Shown: positions 1 to 6,308, counted from the stretch's first letter. The stretch: 6,308 nucleotides of DNA from Pseudomonadota bacterium (GCA_016195115.1 JACQAI010000559.1:1-6308), one strand, 5' to 3'. Translations and numbers: made by a program. The notes: generated by a model not told the origin, from the sequence alone.

Positions 1-479
1 ATGCCGCCCGACAGCATGTGGGGGAAGGCGTCGCGGAACTTGGTCAGATTGACCTTGTCGATGTAGGCGTCGGCGCGCTCGTGGGCCTCGCGGCGCGCGT
101 ACTTGCCGCTGGTCAGCATCGGGAACATGACGTTCTGCGCGACGGTCTTCCAGGGCAGCAGCTGGTCGAACTCCTGGAACACCATCATGCGGTCGGGGCC
201 GGGCCGTTCGACCAGCCGGTCCTCCAGGCTGATCGTGCCCTCGACCGGCTTCATGAAGCCGGCGACGCCCTTGAGCAGGGTCGATTTGCCGCAGCCCGAC
301 GGCCCGAGCAGCACGAAGCGGTCGGCCGGGTAGACCTGGAAGCTGACGCGATAGGTCGCGGTGACCAGATGATCGCGCGTCTTGTACTGCAAGGTGACGC
401 CGTCGACCGCGAGCAGCGGCCGGTTGGGCAACGCCGCGGCGGCCTCGACGCTTCTGACCGGTGACGCGGCGCGGACCAT
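1..479 (-). CDS. ABC transporter ATP-binding protein, nitrate/sulfonate/taurine type (partial, N-terminal 159 aa)
   Basis: This is the energising ATPase of an ABC importer, acting on the cytoplasmic face of the inner membrane. Read on the minus strand from the ATG at 479-477, it gives 159 residues and then leaves the window. Visible motifs are the Walker A GPSGCGKST (residues 59-67), the Q-loop in VFQEFDQLLPW (Q102) and the start of the ABC signature, LSGG (156-159). Two bases of the next codon (AT) fit the LSGGM form usual in SsuB/TauB/NrtD proteins. The FQEFDQLLPWKTV stretch is also typical of that group. Walker B and the H-loop lie beyond the edge. A GGAGG sits just upstream of the chosen ATG. 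An in-frame ATG 16 codons earlier (527-525) lacks a good ribosome site. The gene diverges from the peptide-type operon and belongs to another importer class, so it probably heads or joins a separate operon. The substrate is unknown. Confidence 0.9.
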   Translation of the reverse strand, partial: MVRAASPVRSVEAAAALPNRPLLAVDGVTLQYKTRDHLVTATYRVSFQVYPADRFVLLGPSGCGKSTLLKGVAGFMKPVEGTISLEDRLVERPGPDRMMVFQEFDQLLPWKTVAQNVMFPMLTSGKYARREAHERADAYIDKVNLTKFRDAFPHMLSGG

Positions 480-482
480 GGA

Positions 483-487
483 CCTCC
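483..487 (-). promoter_or_regulatory. Ribosome binding site for the divergent ABC ATPase
   Basis: On the minus strand the sequence reads GAGGGAGGTCC directly before the ATG at 479-477. The GGAGG core matches the anti-Shine-Dalgarno sequence well. Its spacing of about 3 bases to the ATG is short, although the overlapping GAGGGAGG tract gives some freedom. It favours this ATG over the in-frame upstream ATG at 527-525. Confidence 0.55.
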
Positions 488-682
488 CTCGAGCGCCGCA
501 TCGTGGCGTGCCGCGGCGGCCTATCATCGAGGTCCGCCCCCCGATGTCCAGGCCAAAGCGGGGCTCCGGGGCGGCCGGTTTTCGGTGGTCGTTTTGTAGG
601 CAACGCGCGGCCGGCCGGATAGTATGGCGCCGAAGCCTGGCGCGGTTCTTGCCTGCCGCCAGACAGGGGCACTCACGAGATC

Positions 683-690
683 GGGGGAGA
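683..690 (+). promoter_or_regulatory. Ribosome binding site deciding the start of the binding-protein gene
   Basis: GGGGGAGA lies 6 bases before the ATG at 697. This spacing is good, and the encoded protein then begins directly with a classic signal peptide. Together these choose 697 over upstream in-frame starts as far back as 382. Confidence 0.7.
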
Positions 691-696
691 ACGACG

Positions 697-2298
697 ATGA
701 ATAGTGCGCAGCGATTGACGCGGTGGACGGCCGCCGCGGCTGCCGTGCTCGCGGTCGCCGGGGTCGGCGCCGAGCCGGCGCGGGCCCAGGACCAGAAGAC
801 GCTCAAGGCGGTGATGACCACGCCGGCGCGCATCATCGACCCGATCTTCACGACCGCATACGCCGCACGCAATCACGGCTACATGGTGTTCGACACCCTG
901 TTCGCGTTGGACGAGAAGTTCGAGCCGCAGCCCCAGATGGTCAAGGAGTGGTCGCTCAGCCCCGACCAGCTGACCTACACCTTCACCCTGCGCGACGGCC
1001 TCAAGTTCCATGACGGCGCGCCGGTGACGTCGGAGGACTGCCTCGCCTCGATCAGGCGCTGGGGCGCCAACGACGGCATGGGCCAGAAGCTCATGGATTT
1101 CACCAAGGAGATGACCGCGGTCAACGACAAGACCTTCAAGCTCGAGCTCAAGGAGCCCTACGGCCTGGTGCTGCAGTCGCTCGGCAAGCCGAGCTCGAAC
1201 GTGCCGTTCATGATGCCGAAGAAAGCGGCGAAGACCGACCCCAAGCAACAGATCGCGCTCGCCGACCACATCGGCTCGGGGCCGTTCAAGTTCGTCCTCG
1301 ACGAGTTCAAGCCCGACACCAAGGTCGTCTACGTCAAGAATCCGGACTACATCCCGCGCGCCGAGCCGCCGTCGTGGGGCGCCGGCGCCAAGATCGTCAA
1401 GGTCGACCGCGTCGAGCAGCTCAACATCACCGACGCGCAGACCATCACGAACGCGCTGATCAACGGCGAGATCGACTTCGTCGAGGGGCCGGCGATCGAC
1501 CACCTGCCGATGCTGACCAAGGATGCCAAGATCAAGGTCGAAATCCTCAAGACCCTCGGCTCGATCGGCATGGTGCGGCTGAACCACCTCCACCCGCCGT
1601 TCGACAACGTCAAGATCCGCCAGGCCGTGCTCCACGCGGTCAACCAGGACGACTATCTCGAGGCGCAGATCGGCAACAACGAGTACTTCAAGCGTTGCGC
1701 CGCGATGTTCATCTGCGGCACGCCGTTCGGCAGCGACGTCGGCGCGCCGCCCGCCAAGCCCGACCTCGAGCTGGCCAAGAAGCTGCTCAAGGAAGGCGGC
1801 TACGACGGCACCACGGTCGTGGTCATGCAGCCGACCGACATCGGCATCCTGGCGCCGCTCGCGCCGGTCACCGTCCAGGCGATGCGCGCGATCGGCATGA
1901 AGGTCGACATGCAGTCGATGGACTGGCAGACCCTGGTCGGCCGGCGCGCCAAGCAGGAACCGCCGGCGCAGGGCGGCTGGAACATGTTCCACACCACCTG
2001 GGTCGCTGCCGACATGGTGACGCCGGTGCAGAACCTCGGCGTCAACGGCCGCGGCAAGACCGGCGGCTGGTTCGGCTGGCCCGAGGACAAGGAGGTCGAG
2101 GCGTTGCGCGACGAGTTCGCGCGCGCCACCGACGTCGCCAAGCAGAAGAAGCTCGCCGACGCGATCCAGAAGAAGGCGTACGAGGACGTCATGTGGATCC
2201 CGACCGGCGTCTACTACGAGCCGAGCGCCTGGCGGACCAACCTGGCGGGCGTGCTGAAGTCGCCGTTCCCGGCGTTCTGGAACATCGACAAGCGCTGA
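697..2298 (+). CDS. ABC transporter substrate-binding protein, peptide/nickel (SBP_bac_5, DppA/OppA-like) family
   Basis: This 533-residue periplasmic receptor captures the ligand and hands it to the permeases encoded downstream. The N-terminus is a Sec signal peptide: a basic start (MNSAQRLTRW), an Ala/Val-rich core at about 11-23, and an AxA site at ARA|QDQ, so cleavage is likely after residue 30. The family hallmark follows at about 94-122: YTFTLRDGLKFHDGAPVTSEDC. Other family features are GSGPFKF (193-199), a YVKNPDY-type strand (212-218), RLNHLHPPFDNVKIRQAV (294-311) and a C-terminal segment ending FWNIDKR. The length is normal for the family. The reading frame is open 105 codons further upstream, but the ribosome site and signal peptide support the ATG at 697. 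Residues C334 and C340 could form a disulfide in the periplasm. It is the first gene of a four-gene importer operon, 22 bases before the first permease. Ligand specificity cannot be assigned. Confidence 0.95.
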   Translation: MNSAQRLTRWTAAAAAVLAVAGVGAEPARAQDQKTLKAVMTTPARIIDPIFTTAYAARNHGYMVFDTLFALDEKFEPQPQMVKEWSLSPDQLTYTFTLRDGLKFHDGAPVTSEDCLASIRRWGANDGMGQKLMDFTKEMTAVNDKTFKLELKEPYGLVLQSLGKPSSNVPFMMPKKAAKTDPKQQIALADHIGSGPFKFVLDEFKPDTKVVYVKNPDYIPRAEPPSWGAGAKIVKVDRVEQLNITDAQTITNALINGEIDFVEGPAIDHLPMLTKDAKIKVEILKTLGSIGMVRLNHLHPPFDNVKIRQAVLHAVNQDDYLEAQIGNNEYFKRCAAMFICGTPFGSDVGAPPAKPDLELAKKLLKEGGYDGTTVVVMQPTDIGILAPLAPVTVQAMRAIGMKVDMQSMDWQTLVGRRAKQEPPAQGGWNMFHTTWVAADMVTPVQNLGVNGRGKTGGWFGWPEDKEVEALRDEFARATDVAKQKKLADAIQKKAYEDVMWIPTGVYYEPSAWRTNLAGVLKSPFPAFWNIDKR

Positions 2299-2320
2299 TC
2301 CGCCGCCCGACCACAACCAT

Positions 2321-3262
2321 ATGGCCGCCTTCATCCTGAAGCGGCTGCTCGCCACCATTCCGGTCATGGGAATGGTGGCGATGGTCGTGTTCCTGATCCT
2401 GCGGCTGAGCCCCGGCGATCCCGCGGCGATCCTCGCCGGCGACGCCGCGACGCCCGAGATGATCGAGCAGATCCGCGCCAATCTCGGCCTCGACCGGCCG
2501 ATCCTGGTGCAGTTCGGCGCCTGGCTGTGGCAGCTGCTGCAGGGCGATCTGGGCAACTCGCTGCTGTCGCTGCAGCCGGTGTCGGCGACGATCGGCCGGT
2601 GCTTCGGGCCGACCTTGTCGCTGGCCACGACCACGATCGTGTTCTCCGTGATCGTCGCGGTGCCGCTCGGCGTGGTCGCCGCCTGGAAGCACGGCACCTG
2701 GATCGACCGCAGTGTCATGGGCCTGTCGGTGGTTGGCTTCTCGGTGCCGGTGTTCGTGCTCGGCTACGGCTGGATCTACGCCATCGCGCTGTGGCTGCGG
2801 CTGCTGCCGGTGCAGGGCTTCGTGCCGATCACCGAGGGCATCGGCCTCTTCCTTAGCCACCTCGTGCTGCCGACCCTGACGTTGAGCGTGATCTTCATCG
2901 CCCTGATCGCGCGCATGACCCGGGCGAGCGTGCTCGAGATCCTGACCGAGGATTACATCCGCACCGCCCACGCCAAGGGGGTCAGCGAGCGCCGCGTGCT
3001 GGTCCACCACGCGCTGCGCAACGCCGCGGTGCCGATCGTCTCGGTGATCGGCATCGGCATCGCGCTCTTGATCGGCGGCGTCGTCGTGACCGAGAGCGTG
3101 TTCAACATTCCCGGCCTCGGCCGCCTCACGGTCGACGCCGTGCTGGCGCGCGACTACCCGATCATCCAGGGCGTCATCCTGGTGTTCTCGGCGGCCTATG
3201 TGTTCATCAACCTGGGCATCGACCTCGCCTACACCGTGTTCGATCCGAGGATCCGCTATTGA
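2321..3262 (+). CDS. ABC transporter permease, DppB/OppB/GsiC-like
   Basis: This is one of two inner-membrane subunits forming the transport channel of the peptide-type importer. It has 313 residues, a normal length for DppB-type permeases. Six hydrophobic segments are visible at about 8-28, 100-121, 134-158, 178-197, 236-258 and 282-305. The N-terminal part carries the family pattern LRLSPGDPA (27-35) and LGLDRPILVQF (55-65). The cytoplasmic EAA loop, which docks onto the ATPase, is at about 211-234, including DYIRTAHAKGVSERRVL. After it comes the conserved VVTESVFNIPGLGRL (255-269), and the protein ends YTVFDPRIRY, as this family usually does. The ATG at 2321 follows the binding-protein stop by 22 bases and has no clear Shine-Dalgarno sequence, so translation may depend partly on the upstream gene. 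Its stop overlaps the start of the next permease by 4 bases. Confidence 0.95.
   Translation: MAAFILKRLLATIPVMGMVAMVVFLILRLSPGDPAAILAGDAATPEMIEQIRANLGLDRPILVQFGAWLWQLLQGDLGNSLLSLQPVSATIGRCFGPTLSLATTTIVFSVIVAVPLGVVAAWKHGTWIDRSVMGLSVVGFSVPVFVLGYGWIYAIALWLRLLPVQGFVPITEGIGLFLSHLVLPTLTLSVIFIALIARMTRASVLEILTEDYIRTAHAKGVSERRVLVHHALRNAAVPIVSVIGIGIALLIGGVVVTESVFNIPGLGRLTVDAVLARDYPIIQGVILVFSAAYVFINLGIDLAYTVFDPRIRY
3247..3250 (+). promoter_or_regulatory. Ribosome binding site for a TTG-started permease gene
   Basis: GAGG inside the end of the upstream permease gene lies 8 bases before TTG at 3259. The alternative GTG at 3265 would be 14 bases away, too far for normal spacing, so TTG is preferred. No ATG is available near this position. 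Confidence 0.5.
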
Positions 3263-4140
3263 CCGTGCTGGCACCGTCCGGCGAGGCCCTGCTGGCCAAG
3301 CCTCGTCGGGTCGGGTTGTTCGGTCAGCTGCGCCGCAACCCGGCGGTGATCGCCGGCGCCGTCGTGCTGGCGGTCCTGGTCGTGGTCGCGGCGCTGGCGC
3401 CCTGGCTCCACACCGTCGATCCCGAGTTCCTCAAGCCGCGGTTCCGCCTGCGCGCGCCGTCGGCCGCGTACTGGTTCGGCTCCGACGCGCTCGGCCGCGA
3501 CAACTACTCGCGCGTCGTCTACGGCGCGCGCATCTCGCTGTTCGTCGGCGTCACGGTGGCGACCTTGGCCTTGCTGTTGGGGACGACCATAGGCCTGGTC
3601 GCCGGCTACGTGCGCTTGCTCGACGCCATCGTGATGCGCGTGATGGACGGCCTGATGGCGATCCCCGGCATCTTGCTGGCGATCGCCATGATCGCGCTGT
3701 CGAAGGCCAGCCTGACCACGGTCATCGTCGCGATCACGATCCCGGAGATCCCGCGGGTGGCCCGCTTGGTGCGGGGGGTAGTCTTGACCATCCGCGAGGA
3801 GCCCTACGTCGAGGCCGCGATCGCCTCGGGCACGCGCCTGCCTTTGATCCTGTGGCGCCACGTGCTGCCCAACACGATCGCGCCCCTGATCGTCCAGGGC
3901 ACCTACATCGCCGCCGCCGCGGTGCTGACCGAGGCCATCCTGTCGTTCCTCGGCGCCGGCGTGCCGACCGAGATCCCGACCTGGGGCAACATGATGGCTG
4001 AGGGCCGCCGCGTGTTTCAGATCGCGCCGTGGACGATCTTCTTTCCCGGCGTCTGCCTCGCCGTCACCGTGTTCGCCATCAACATGATGGGCGACGGGCT
4101 GCGCGACACCCTCGACCCCCGGCTGGCCAAGCGCCTGTGA
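3259..4140 (+). CDS. ABC transporter permease, DppC/OppC/GsiD-like
   Basis: This is the second inner-membrane channel subunit, partner of the DppB-like protein. It has 293 residues and a normal length. A short cytoplasmic N-terminus contains LFGQLRRNPAVIAG, the usual entry to the first membrane segment (about 29-49). The DppC hallmark WFGSDALGRDNYSRVVYGAR is at 72-91. Further hydrophobic segments are at about 93-117, 133-147, 152-167, 204-224 and 256-276. MDGLMAIPGILLAIA (129-143) is typical of the family. The EAA loop is at about 182-203, including EPYVEAAIASGTRLP and HVLPN. LSFLGAGVP (228-236) and the C-terminal MMGDGLRDTLDPRLAKRL also fit. The start is TTG, overlapping the upstream TGA (TTGA). 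GTG at 3265 is a possible alternative that would remove two residues. The stop overlaps the GTG start of the ATPase gene, which implies coupled translation and balanced subunit supply. Confidence 0.93.
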   Translation: MTVLAPSGEALLAKPRRVGLFGQLRRNPAVIAGAVVLAVLVVVAALAPWLHTVDPEFLKPRFRLRAPSAAYWFGSDALGRDNYSRVVYGARISLFVGVTVATLALLLGTTIGLVAGYVRLLDAIVMRVMDGLMAIPGILLAIAMIALSKASLTTVIVAITIPEIPRVARLVRGVVLTIREEPYVEAAIASGTRLPLILWRHVLPNTIAPLIVQGTYIAAAAVLTEAILSFLGAGVPTEIPTWGNMMAEGRRVFQIAPWTIFFPGVCLAVTVFAINMMGDGLRDTLDPRLAKRL

Positions 4141-5759
4141 CAAGTCCGGTCCTCGAGGTGCGCGGCCTGACCGTGCGCCTGCCGGCCGGCGCCGACCGGC
4201 CCAACGCGATCGAGGCCATCGACCTCGCGGTCGCGCCGCGCGAGATCGTCTGCGTCGTCGGCGAGTCGGGTTCGGGCAAGTCGGTCACCGCGTTCTCGAT
4301 CATGGGCCTGCTGCCCAAGGGCCAGCTGGTGCCGACATCCGGCGAGGTCCGCCTCCAGGGCGAAGAGCTCCTGACCGCGACGCCGCAACGCCTGCGCGCG
4401 CTGCGCGGCAGCCGCATGTCGATGATCTTCCAGGAGCCGATGACCGCGCTCAATCCGGTGATCCCGGTCGGCGACCAGATCGCCGAGGTTCTGGAGACCC
4501 ACGGCGCTGCCACCGGCGGCGCGCGCGCGCCGCGCATCCTCGAGCTCTTGAACGCCGTGCGCCTGCCCGACCCGGAGCGGCTCGGGCGTGCCTACCCGCA
4601 CCAACTGTCGGGCGGCCAGCGCCAGCGCATCATGATCGCGATGGCGCTCGCGCTCGAGCCCGCGCTGATCATCGCCGACGAGCCGACCACCGCGCTCGAC
4701 GTCACGACGCAAGCGCAAATTCTGAGGTTGATCAAAACCATCCAGGCCGAGCACCAGAGCGGCGTGCTGTTCATCACCCACGATTTCGGCGTCGTCGCCG
4801 AGATCGCCGACCGCGTCGCGGTGATGAAGGACGGTTTCATCGTCGAGACCGGCCCGACCCGCGACGTGCTGGCGCGGCCGCAGCACCCCTACACCCGCAT
4901 GCTGATCGCCGCGGTGCCGAGCGTGTTGCCGAAGGCGCGCGCGCCGATCGGCGCGGCACCCGTCGTGCTGGCGATCGAGCGGCTCACCAAGGTCTACAAG
5001 TCGAGCGGCTGGCTGCAGGCCGCGCGCGAGGTGCGCGCCGCCGATTCCGTCAGCCTGACGGTGCGGCGCGGCGAGACCCTCGGCATCGTCGGCGAGTCGG
5101 GCTCGGGCAAGTCGACCGTGGCGCGCTGCGTCGCCCGCCTGATCGAGCCGACCAGCGGCGAGATCACGCTCGACGGCCAGGCGATCGCCAAACTCTCGGC
5201 CGGGCGGCTGCGTCGCCATCGCCGGCGCATCCAGATCATCTTCCAGGACCCCTACCGCTCGCTCAATCCGCGCCGCACGGTCGGCCGCTCGATCGTCGAG
5301 GGGCCGATCAATTTCGGCACCCCGCGCGCCGAAGCCTGGACCCGCGCGCGCGACCTGCTCGAGCTGGTCGGCATCGATGAAGCGGCGATCGACCGCTATC
5401 CGCACCAGTTCTCGGGCGGCCAGCGCCAGCGCATCTGCATCGCCCGCGCGCTCGCCATGGAGCCGGCGCTGCTGGTCGCCGACGAGCCGGTGTCCGCGCT
5501 CGACGTCTCGGTCCAGGCCCAGGTGCTGGCGCTGCTCGACGACGTCAAGCGGCGCTTCGACCTCGCCATGCTGTTCATCACCCACGATCTGCGTGTCGCC
5601 GCGCAGGTCTGCGACTCGGTCGCCGTGATGCTCAAGGGCCAGGTCGTCGAATACGGCCCGGCCGCCGACGTGTTCGCCAACCCGCGCCACGACTACACCC
5701 GCGCCCTGTTCGACGCCGCCCCCGGCAAGGGTTGGACGTTCGGAAAGGCGGCCGAGTAG
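4137..5759 (+). CDS. Fused double ABC ATPase of a peptide-type importer (DppD+DppF / GsiA / YejF-like)
   Basis: One polypeptide of 540 residues carries both ATPase domains of the importer, equivalent to separate DppD and DppF. Domain 1 has Walker A GESGSGKSV (42-50), Q-loop Q99, signature LSGGQ (157-161), Walker B LIIADEP with catalytic E182, and H-loop H215. Domain 2 has Walker A GESGSGKST (319-327), Q370, signature FSGGQ (425-429), Walker B LLVADEP with E450, and H483. Each domain is followed by the peptide-transporter C-terminal motif: RPQHPYTRMLIAAVPS (247-262) and NPRHDYTRALFDAAP (515-529). Both ATP sites therefore look intact. The start is GTG at 4137, overlapping the permease TGA as GTGA. 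An in-frame ATG at 4029 would overlap the permease by more than 100 bases and add an Arg-rich, non-homologous leader, so it is rejected. It is the last gene of the operon. Gene order does not tell whether it is closer to GsiA, YejF or other fusions. Confidence 0.95.
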   Translation: MTSPVLEVRGLTVRLPAGADRPNAIEAIDLAVAPREIVCVVGESGSGKSVTAFSIMGLLPKGQLVPTSGEVRLQGEELLTATPQRLRALRGSRMSMIFQEPMTALNPVIPVGDQIAEVLETHGAATGGARAPRILELLNAVRLPDPERLGRAYPHQLSGGQRQRIMIAMALALEPALIIADEPTTALDVTTQAQILRLIKTIQAEHQSGVLFITHDFGVVAEIADRVAVMKDGFIVETGPTRDVLARPQHPYTRMLIAAVPSVLPKARAPIGAAPVVLAIERLTKVYKSSGWLQAAREVRAADSVSLTVRRGETLGIVGESGSGKSTVARCVARLIEPTSGEITLDGQAIAKLSAGRLRRHRRRIQIIFQDPYRSLNPRRTVGRSIVEGPINFGTPRAEAWTRARDLLELVGIDEAAIDRYPHQFSGGQRQRICIARALAMEPALLVADEPVSALDVSVQAQVLALLDDVKRRFDLAMLFITHDLRVAAQVCDSVAVMLKGQVVEYGPAADVFANPRHDYTRALFDAAPGKGWTFGKAAE

Positions 5760-5760
5760 C

Positions 5761-5890
5761 GAAGGTCTTAGCGCAGAGGACGCGGAGGATGCGCGGGGGA
5801 CGCAGAGGAAGATCAAGCGCGCTACGCGCGCAATTCCTTTCCTCCGCGACCTCTGCGCATCCTCCGCGTCCTCCGCGCTAAAATCTTTCC
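5761..5890. repeat. Long imperfect inverted repeat made of eight 9-base GCRGAGGAN-type units
   Basis: The 131-base gap between convergent genes is almost entirely one palindromic element. Positions 5768-5793 match the reverse complement of 5856-5881 at 25 of 26 bases. The symmetry continues inward, with 13 of 17 matches between 5794-5810 and 5839-5855, and loosely outward to about 5761 and 5890. Each arm holds four 9-mers. On the left, plus strand, they are GCAGAGGAC, GCGGAGGAT, GCGGGGGAC and GCAGAGGAA (5773-5790 and 5793-5810). On the right, minus strand, they are GCGGAGGAC, GCGGAGGAT, GCAGAGGTC and GCGGAGGAA (5876-5859 and 5856-5839). Both arms have the same extra GC between the second and third unit. 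The central 5811-5838 contains a smaller hairpin, GCGCG-CTA-CGCGC. Either transcript could fold into a long stem. It may act as a bidirectional terminator or RNA-stabilising structure, or be a dispersed REP/MITE-like element. No T-rich tract follows, so intrinsic termination is uncertain. Confidence 0.85.
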
Positions 5891-6308
5891 TCAGCCCTGC
5901 GGCACGGTCGCTTTCATCGACGGGCGGGCGGAAAAGCCCTCGTACCACTTCGCCAGCTTGGGGCAGCGCTTGGCCCAGCCTTCGCTGGGGAAGCGGAAGT
6001 CGAGGTAGCCGAGCGCGCAGCCGATCGTGATGGTGCCGATGTCGACCGTGCTGCCGAGCTTGTCGGCGTCGAGCTCGAGCGCGCCCAGCGCGCCGCGCAC
6101 CTTGGCCATCTGGCCGTCGGTCCAGTCCGACCACCGGATGGTCTCCGGGCGCAGCGCCTCGTAGCGCGTCAGGATCGCGGCATCCAGGATGCCGTCGGCG
6201 GTCGCCTGGCGGCGCAGCGCCGCCCAGCGCGCCGGCCCGCTCGCCGGGAACATTTTTGCGCCGCCGTGCAGGCTGTCGAGGTACTCGCAGATCACCGGCG
6301 AATCAAAG
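5891..6308 (-). CDS. Glutathione S-transferase family protein (partial, C-terminal 138 aa)
   Basis: This cytosolic enzyme family conjugates or reduces substrates with glutathione. On the minus strand the frame enters from the window edge as FDSPVICEYLDSLHGG. This is the end of the thioredoxin-like N-terminal domain, where the S-P-V-I-x-E-Y-L pattern normally helps bind glutathione. The rest is the helical C-terminal domain: RRQATADGILDAA (32-44 of the visible part), RYEALRPE (48-55), then TITIGCALGYLDFRF (92-106), the conserved core helix, and a terminal CPKLAKWYEGFSARPSMKAT. The stop is TGA at 5893-5891. About 60-70 N-terminal residues, including any catalytic Ser or Cys, are missing. An in-frame GTG at 6295 is a Val inside the conserved motif and not the start. 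The gene converges on the importer operon with the palindromic repeat between them. Substrate and GST class are not determinable here. Confidence 0.92.
   Translation of the reverse strand, partial: FDSPVICEYLDSLHGGAKMFPASGPARWAALRRQATADGILDAAILTRYEALRPETIRWSDWTDGQMAKVRGALGALELDADKLGSTVDIGTITIGCALGYLDFRFPSEGWAKRCPKLAKWYEGFSARPSMKATVPQG

Larger units (their letters stand above)
480..696. other. Divergent intergenic region (217 bp)
   Basis: This non-coding stretch separates the minus-strand ABC ATPase from the plus-strand binding-protein gene, so promoters for both transcription units should lie here or begin here. It is GC-rich and contains runs such as GGCCGGCCGG near 609-618. A TAGTAT at 620-625 resembles a -10 box, but its best upstream partner (TTGTAG, 594-599) is 20 bases away, so no promoter is called. 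A weak hairpin can form at about 650-671, with TGCCTG facing CAGGGGCA, shortly before the ribosome site of the binding-protein gene. The plus-strand reading frame of the binding protein is open through this region back to 382, but this looks like chance in high-GC DNA. No operator with clear symmetry was recognised. Confidence 0.7.

Noticed and set aside
594..625. Possible sigma-70 promoter, TTGTAG (594-599) with TAGTAT (620-625)
   Set aside because: The spacing is 20 bases instead of about 17 and both boxes are weak matches. In GC-rich DNA this is not enough for a call.
382..696. A 105-codon N-terminal extension of the binding protein, with the frame open from 382
   Set aside because: It would overlap the divergent ATPase gene, its sequence is Arg/Pro-rich without family similarity, and it would bury the signal peptide. 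A ribosome site supports ATG 697.
673..2718. A 681-codon minus-strand open frame across the binding-protein gene
   Set aside because: It is antisense to a clear gene, composed of Arg/His/Asp/Leu-rich low-complexity peptide typical of high-GC shadow frames, and has no recognisable domain.
2189..4143. Long minus-strand open frames (2189-3274 and 3256-4143) opposite the permeases
   Set aside because: Their Gln/Asp/His/Arg-rich content mirrors hydrophobic permease codons. There are no domains and the real genes on the plus strand are unambiguous.
5761..5890. CRISPR array
   Set aside because: The repeated units are 9 bases and contiguous, arranged as an inverted pair, with no unique spacers and no cas genes nearby.
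4017..6134. A 705-codon minus-strand open frame across the ATPase, the palindrome and the GST gene
   Set aside because: It is a shadow frame. It runs out of frame through the GST and translates the repeat as a SAEDAEDA-like peptide, a common annotation artefact.
5891..6295. A complete 134-residue protein starting at GTG 6295
   Set aside because: The frame continues upstream as FDSP and the GTG codes for Val within the conserved SPVICEYL motif of GST, so the gene is truncated by the window edge and not short.

Overview
The window looks like a piece of a high-GC (clearly above 60%) Gram-negative chromosome. The gene families and the codon pattern (third positions almost all G or C) suggest an alphaproteobacterium. 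This is an inference from style; no rRNA or marker gene is present. The content is mostly ordinary transport genes, plus one striking non-coding element.

Layout. (a) 1-479, minus strand: the N-terminal 159 residues of an ABC ATPase of the nitrate/sulfonate/taurine type, cut off by the window edge inside its LSGG signature. (b) 480-696: a 217-base divergent intergenic region that must carry the leader signals for both directions. (c) 697-5759, plus strand: a tight four-gene operon for a complete peptide/nickel-type (Dpp/Opp) ABC importer. It consists of a periplasmic binding protein with a Sec signal peptide (697-2298), a DppB-like permease (2321-3262), a DppC-like permease (3259-4140, TTG start) and a fused double ATPase equivalent to DppD+DppF (4137-5759, GTG start). 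The last two junctions are 4-base stop/start overlaps, which indicates translational coupling. (d) 5761-5890: a long imperfect inverted repeat built from eight 9-base units. It fills nearly the whole gap between the convergent ATPase and GST genes. (e) 5891-6308, minus strand: the C-terminal 138 residues of a glutathione S-transferase, whose N-terminus lies beyond the window.

How the parts work together. The binding protein captures a ligand in the periplasm and delivers it to the two permeases. The fused ATPase, with two intact ATP sites, drives uptake. The ligand cannot be read from sequence: this family takes dipeptides, oligopeptides, nickel, glutathione, opines and other solutes. The divergent TauB/SsuB-type ATPase belongs to a different importer class and presumably to another operon. 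The neighbouring GST allows, but does not prove, a link to glutathione or conjugates.

I found no tRNA, rRNA, CRISPR array, transposase or prophage gene. The most unusual item is the palindromic repeat at 5761-5890.
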